NCBI GenBank assembly: GCA_002428365.1
Contig: DIVW01000029.1
Coordinates: 1 to 9,097 of the forward strand
Source: Propionibacteriaceae bacterium UBA6122
Lineage (GTDB): Bacteria > Actinomycetota > Actinomycetes > Propionibacteriales > Propionibacteriaceae
Length of the DNA: 9,097 nucleotides
Direction of reading: 5' to 3'
The notes below the pieces were generated by a model. It was not told the DNA's origin. It did no database searches and worked only from the letters and a program-made list of their open reading frames with translations. Below, one piece after another: positions 6,863 to 9,097 of this stretch. Position numbers and translations under genes: made by a program. Each line of letters opens with the position of its first letter. The stretch's first letter is position 1.

Positions 6863-8107
6863 ATGCGCATTCTCGTGGTTGGGGCTGGGGGAGTGGGCGA
6901 CGCAGTCGCCCGCATCGCCGCCCGCCGCAGTTTTTTCGAGTTGATGGTCATCGCCGACTACGACCTCGCGAAGGCGCAGGCATCGGTAGGCGCTGCCGAG
7001 GCAGCTGGTGGGGCTGGCCGCTTCGTGGCCGCCTTCGTTGACGCCTCCTCGGCAGATTCAGTGGCCGCGTTGGCCCGCGAACATGGCATCACCCATGTGC
7101 TTAACGCGGTCGATCCCCGCTTCGTGATGGGCATCTTCGACGGCGCTTTCGCGGCCGGTGCCAACTACCTCGACATGGCGATGAGCCTTTCTCATCCGCA
7201 CGCTGAGCGACCGTATGCCGAAGTTGGGGTGAAGCTTGGCGATGAGCAGTTCGCAAAGGCTGACCAGTGGGTCGCTGCTGGCCGGCTCGCGCTGGTTGGC
7301 ATGGGTGTTGAGCCCGGGCTGTCGGACGTGTTCGCCCGTTATGCCGCCGATCACCTGTTCAGCGAGATCGACGAACTGGGCACCCGCGACGGGGCGAACC
7401 TGGTGGTGCGCGACGAGAACGGCGAGGAGATCTTCGCCCCGTCCTTCTCGATCTGGACCACCATCGAGGAGTGTCTGAACCCGCCGGTGATTTACGAGGC
7501 CGAGCGCGGCTGGTACACCACGCCACCGTTCAGCGAGCCGGAAGTGTTCGACTTCCCGGCTGGGATCGGGCCGGTGGAGTGCGTCAACGTCGAGCATGAA
7601 GAAGTGCTGCTGATGCCGCGCTGGGTGGACGCGAAGCGGGTCACGTTCAAGTACGGCCTTGGGGATGAGTTCATCGGCGTGCTGAAGACGCTGCATGCCC
7701 TCGGTCTGGATCGCACCGCTCCGGTGAAGGTGAAGGGCGTCGAGGTTTCGCCACGCGACGTGGTCGCCGCCGTCCTGCCCGATCCGGCCACCATCGGGCC
7801 ACGGATGACCGGTAAGACCTGCGCTGGGCTGTACGTCACCGGGCTGGGCTTGGACGGCCAGCCGCGACGCACCTACCTCTACCACGTGGTCGACAACCAG
7901 TGGGCGATGGCGAACTATGGAGCTCAATGCGTGGTCTGGCAGACCGCGATCAATCCGGTGGTGGCACTTGAGTTGCTGGCAACCGGAGTCTGGAAGGGCA
8001 GCGGTGTGCTGGGGCCGGAGGCCTTCGACGCCGTACCCTTCCTCGAACTGCTCGGCGGGTCCGCGCCCGTCGGTTACGACTCGGCATGGGGCATGGAGGA
8101 AAAGTGA
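6863..8107 (+). CDS. Saccharopine dehydrogenase family oxidoreductase, substrate unknown
   Basis: A 414-residue oxidoreductase. The N-terminal Rossmann fold has GAGGVG (7-12) after strand ILVV, and D32 at the end of the second strand (VIADYD) suggests NAD(H) rather than NADP(H). Family signatures include NAVDPRF (81-87), the NYLDMAMS segment (101-108), GMGVEPGLSDVFARYAAD (146-163), IGPVECVNVEHEEV (235-248) and VTFKYGL (260-266). The C-terminal part has ANYGAQCVVWQTAINP (350-365) and a GVLGPEAFDAVPFLELL ending. The family includes saccharopine dehydrogenases, lysine 6-dehydrogenases, homospermidine synthases and carboxy(nor)spermidine dehydrogenases, which form or break C-N bonds on lysine or polyamine backbones. 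Its place between a polyamine importer and GabT suggests action on a polyamine or its aminoaldehyde product, but direction and substrate are not readable here. The ATG follows the permease TAA with no gap; a weak GAAAGG lies 11 bases upstream. Confidence 0.88.
   Translation: MRILVVGAGGVGDAVARIAARRSFFELMVIADYDLAKAQASVGAAEAAGGAGRFVAAFVDASSADSVAALAREHGITHVLNAVDPRFVMGIFDGAFAAGANYLDMAMSLSHPHAERPYAEVGVKLGDEQFAKADQWVAAGRLALVGMGVEPGLSDVFARYAADHLFSEIDELGTRDGANLVVRDENGEEIFAPSFSIWTTIEECLNPPVIYEAERGWYTTPPFSEPEVFDFPAGIGPVECVNVEHEEVLLMPRWVDAKRVTFKYGLGDEFIGVLKTLHALGLDRTAPVKVKGVEVSPRDVVAAVLPDPATIGPRMTGKTCAGLYVTGLGLDGQPRRTYLYHVVDNQWAMANYGAQCVVWQTAINPVVALELLATGVWKGSGVLGPEAFDAVPFLELLGGSAPVGYDSAWGMEEK
8095..8099 (+). 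promoter_or_regulatory. Ribosome binding site that decides the GTG start of gabT
   Basis: GGAGG lies four bases (AAAA) before the GTG at 8104, inside the end of the preceding oxidoreductase gene. It supports the GTG as the start, since no ATG lies nearby in frame upstream of the conserved ALPGPKS segment. Confidence 0.65.
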
Positions 8108-9097
8108 TCGAGCAACGACGCATTCTGCGTACCGCGCTGCCCGGACCCAAATCGGCTGCGCTGGCCCAACGGCGGGTGGCCACGGTGTCCGGCGCGGTGA
8201 GTGGCGGCAACGACCTTTACATCGAAGCTGCCCAGGGCGCGATCCTGGTCGACGCTGACGGCAACCAGCACATCGATTTCGGTTCGGGCATCGGGGTGGC
8301 CTCAGTTGGCCACAGCGACCCGAGGGTGGTCGAAGCGGTCACCAAGCAGGCCGCCAGCTTTGGGCACACCTGCTTCATGGTCAGCCCCTATGCGGGCTAT
8401 GTGGAGCTGTGTGAAGAGTTGGCCAAGCGCACCCCAGGCGAGTTTGCGAAGCGCTCGGCGCTGTTCAACACTGGCGCCGAAGCAGTGGAAAACGCGGTCA
8501 AAGTGGCGCGGGCCTACACCGGGCGCCAAGCGGTGATCGTCTTCGATCACGCCTACCACGGCCGCACCAACCTCACCATGGCGATGACTGCCAAGGTGCA
8601 GCCGTACAAGGACGGTTTTGGCCCATTCGCCCCGGAGATTTACCGGATGCCGATGGCTTATGCCTATCGCTGGCCCACTGGGCCGGAAAACTGCGCGGCT
8701 GAGGCGTTCGCCGAGTTCGCTTCGTTGGCCCACCTTCAGGTCGGCGAGAGCCACATCGCTGCCGTGGTGGTGGAGCCGATTCAGGGTGAGGGTGGTTTCA
8801 TCGTCCCTGCGCCGGGCTTCTTGAAGATGCTGCGCGAGTGGTGCACCGAGCACGGCGTCGTCCTGGTCGCTGACGAGGTGCAGTCGGGCTTCTGCCGTAC
8901 CGGTAAGTGGTTCGCGATGGAGCACGAGGATGTGGTGCCCGATCTGGTCACCACCGCGAAGGCGCTGGGCGGCGGCCTGCCGATCGCTGCCGTCACCGGT
9001 CGAGCCGACATCATGGATTCGCCGGTCTTTGGCGGCCTGGGTGGCACCTTCGGTGGTAATCCGCTGTCTTGCGCGGCGGCGCTGGCCGCCATCGAGA
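8104..9097 (+). CDS. gabT: 4-aminobutyrate aminotransferase (GabT), 3'-truncated by window edge
   Basis: A GTG at 8104 opens a frame that stays open to the window edge, giving 331 of an expected ~440 residues. The enzyme transfers the amino group of 4-aminobutyrate to 2-oxoglutarate, giving succinate semialdehyde and glutamate. Sequence marks typical of actinobacterial GabT are TALPGPKS (10-17), GSGIGVASVGH (60-70), HTCFMVSPY (88-96), FNTGAEAVENAVKVARAYTG (121-140), FDHAYHGRTNLTMAMTAK (147-164), VEPIQGEGGF (223-232), D257 in VADEVQSGF, and the PLP-binding K286 in TTAKALGGGLP. GGLGGTFGGNPLSCAAALAAI (from 310) is also present. The usual TAKGIAGGLP is TAKALGGGLP here, a small change beside the lysine. 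The start overlaps the oxidoreductase stop by four bases (GTGA). It probably performs the GABA step of the polyamine degradation route; succinate semialdehyde dehydrogenase may follow outside the window. Confidence 0.93.
   Translation, partial: MIEQRRILRTALPGPKSAALAQRRVATVSGAVSGGNDLYIEAAQGAILVDADGNQHIDFGSGIGVASVGHSDPRVVEAVTKQAASFGHTCFMVSPYAGYVELCEELAKRTPGEFAKRSALFNTGAEAVENAVKVARAYTGRQAVIVFDHAYHGRTNLTMAMTAKVQPYKDGFGPFAPEIYRMPMAYAYRWPTGPENCAAEAFAEFASLAHLQVGESHIAAVVVEPIQGEGGFIVPAPGFLKMLREWCTEHGVVLVADEVQSGFCRTGKWFAMEHEDVVPDLVTTAKALGGGLPIAAVTGRADIMDSPVFGGLGGTFGGNPLSCAAALAAIE

Noticed and set aside
7058..7927. Minus-strand open frame of 289 codons opposite the oxidoreductase
   Set aside because: It is antisense to a clearly recognisable saccharopine-dehydrogenase-family gene; the product is His/Arg/Gln-rich and has no recognisable motif.
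6863..8107. Naming the oxidoreductase as a carboxyspermidine dehydrogenase or lysine-pathway saccharopine dehydrogenase
   Set aside because: Both belong to the same family, but no partner decarboxylase or lysine gene is present, and no substrate-determining residues could be assigned from sequence alone.

Overview
The window is high-GC DNA (roughly 60-63% by eye) with densely packed genes, stop/start overlaps, a GTG start and GGAGG-type ribosome binding sites. The protein sequences resemble actinobacterial polyamine/GABA loci (Actinomycetota). A propionibacterial or nocardioid-type host is my guess and has not been tested.

Left part: the 3' part of an unrecognised four-helix membrane protein gene (to 448) converges on a minus-strand pair. 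A perfect 15-bp hairpin at 488-523 separates them and looks like a shared terminator. The minus-strand pair is an Lrp/AsnC-family regulator (start near 2462) followed, with an ATGA overlap, by a class III PLP-dependent aminotransferase (544-1965).

Middle: about 135 bp (2463-2597) separates the regulator from a plus-strand gene train. It contains an imperfect inverted repeat that could be an operator. The train opens with a 60-codon gene of unknown function that has a strong ribosome binding site. It then encodes a complete polyamine-type ABC importer in the order D-A-B-C: a Tat-type lipoprotein binding protein, an ATPase and two permeases, joined by gaps or overlaps of 2 bp or less.

Right part: a saccharopine-dehydrogenase-family oxidoreductase follows the second permease with no gap. 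A gabT-type 4-aminobutyrate aminotransferase overlaps its end by 4 bp and runs off the window at 9097; it is missing only its C-terminal quarter.

Inferred biology: the locus imports a polyamine or related diamine (putrescine/spermidine class) and catabolises it through transamination toward 4-aminobutyrate and succinate semialdehyde, under a local Lrp-type regulator. The aldehyde dehydrogenases such a pathway needs are not in the window. The least explained parts are the 60-residue protein at the head of the importer operon and the saccharopine-dehydrogenase-like enzyme between importer and GabT. I saw no mobile element, CRISPR array, tRNA or rRNA. Apart from these two genes, the locus is a recognisable actinobacterial catabolic cluster rather than a new type of system.
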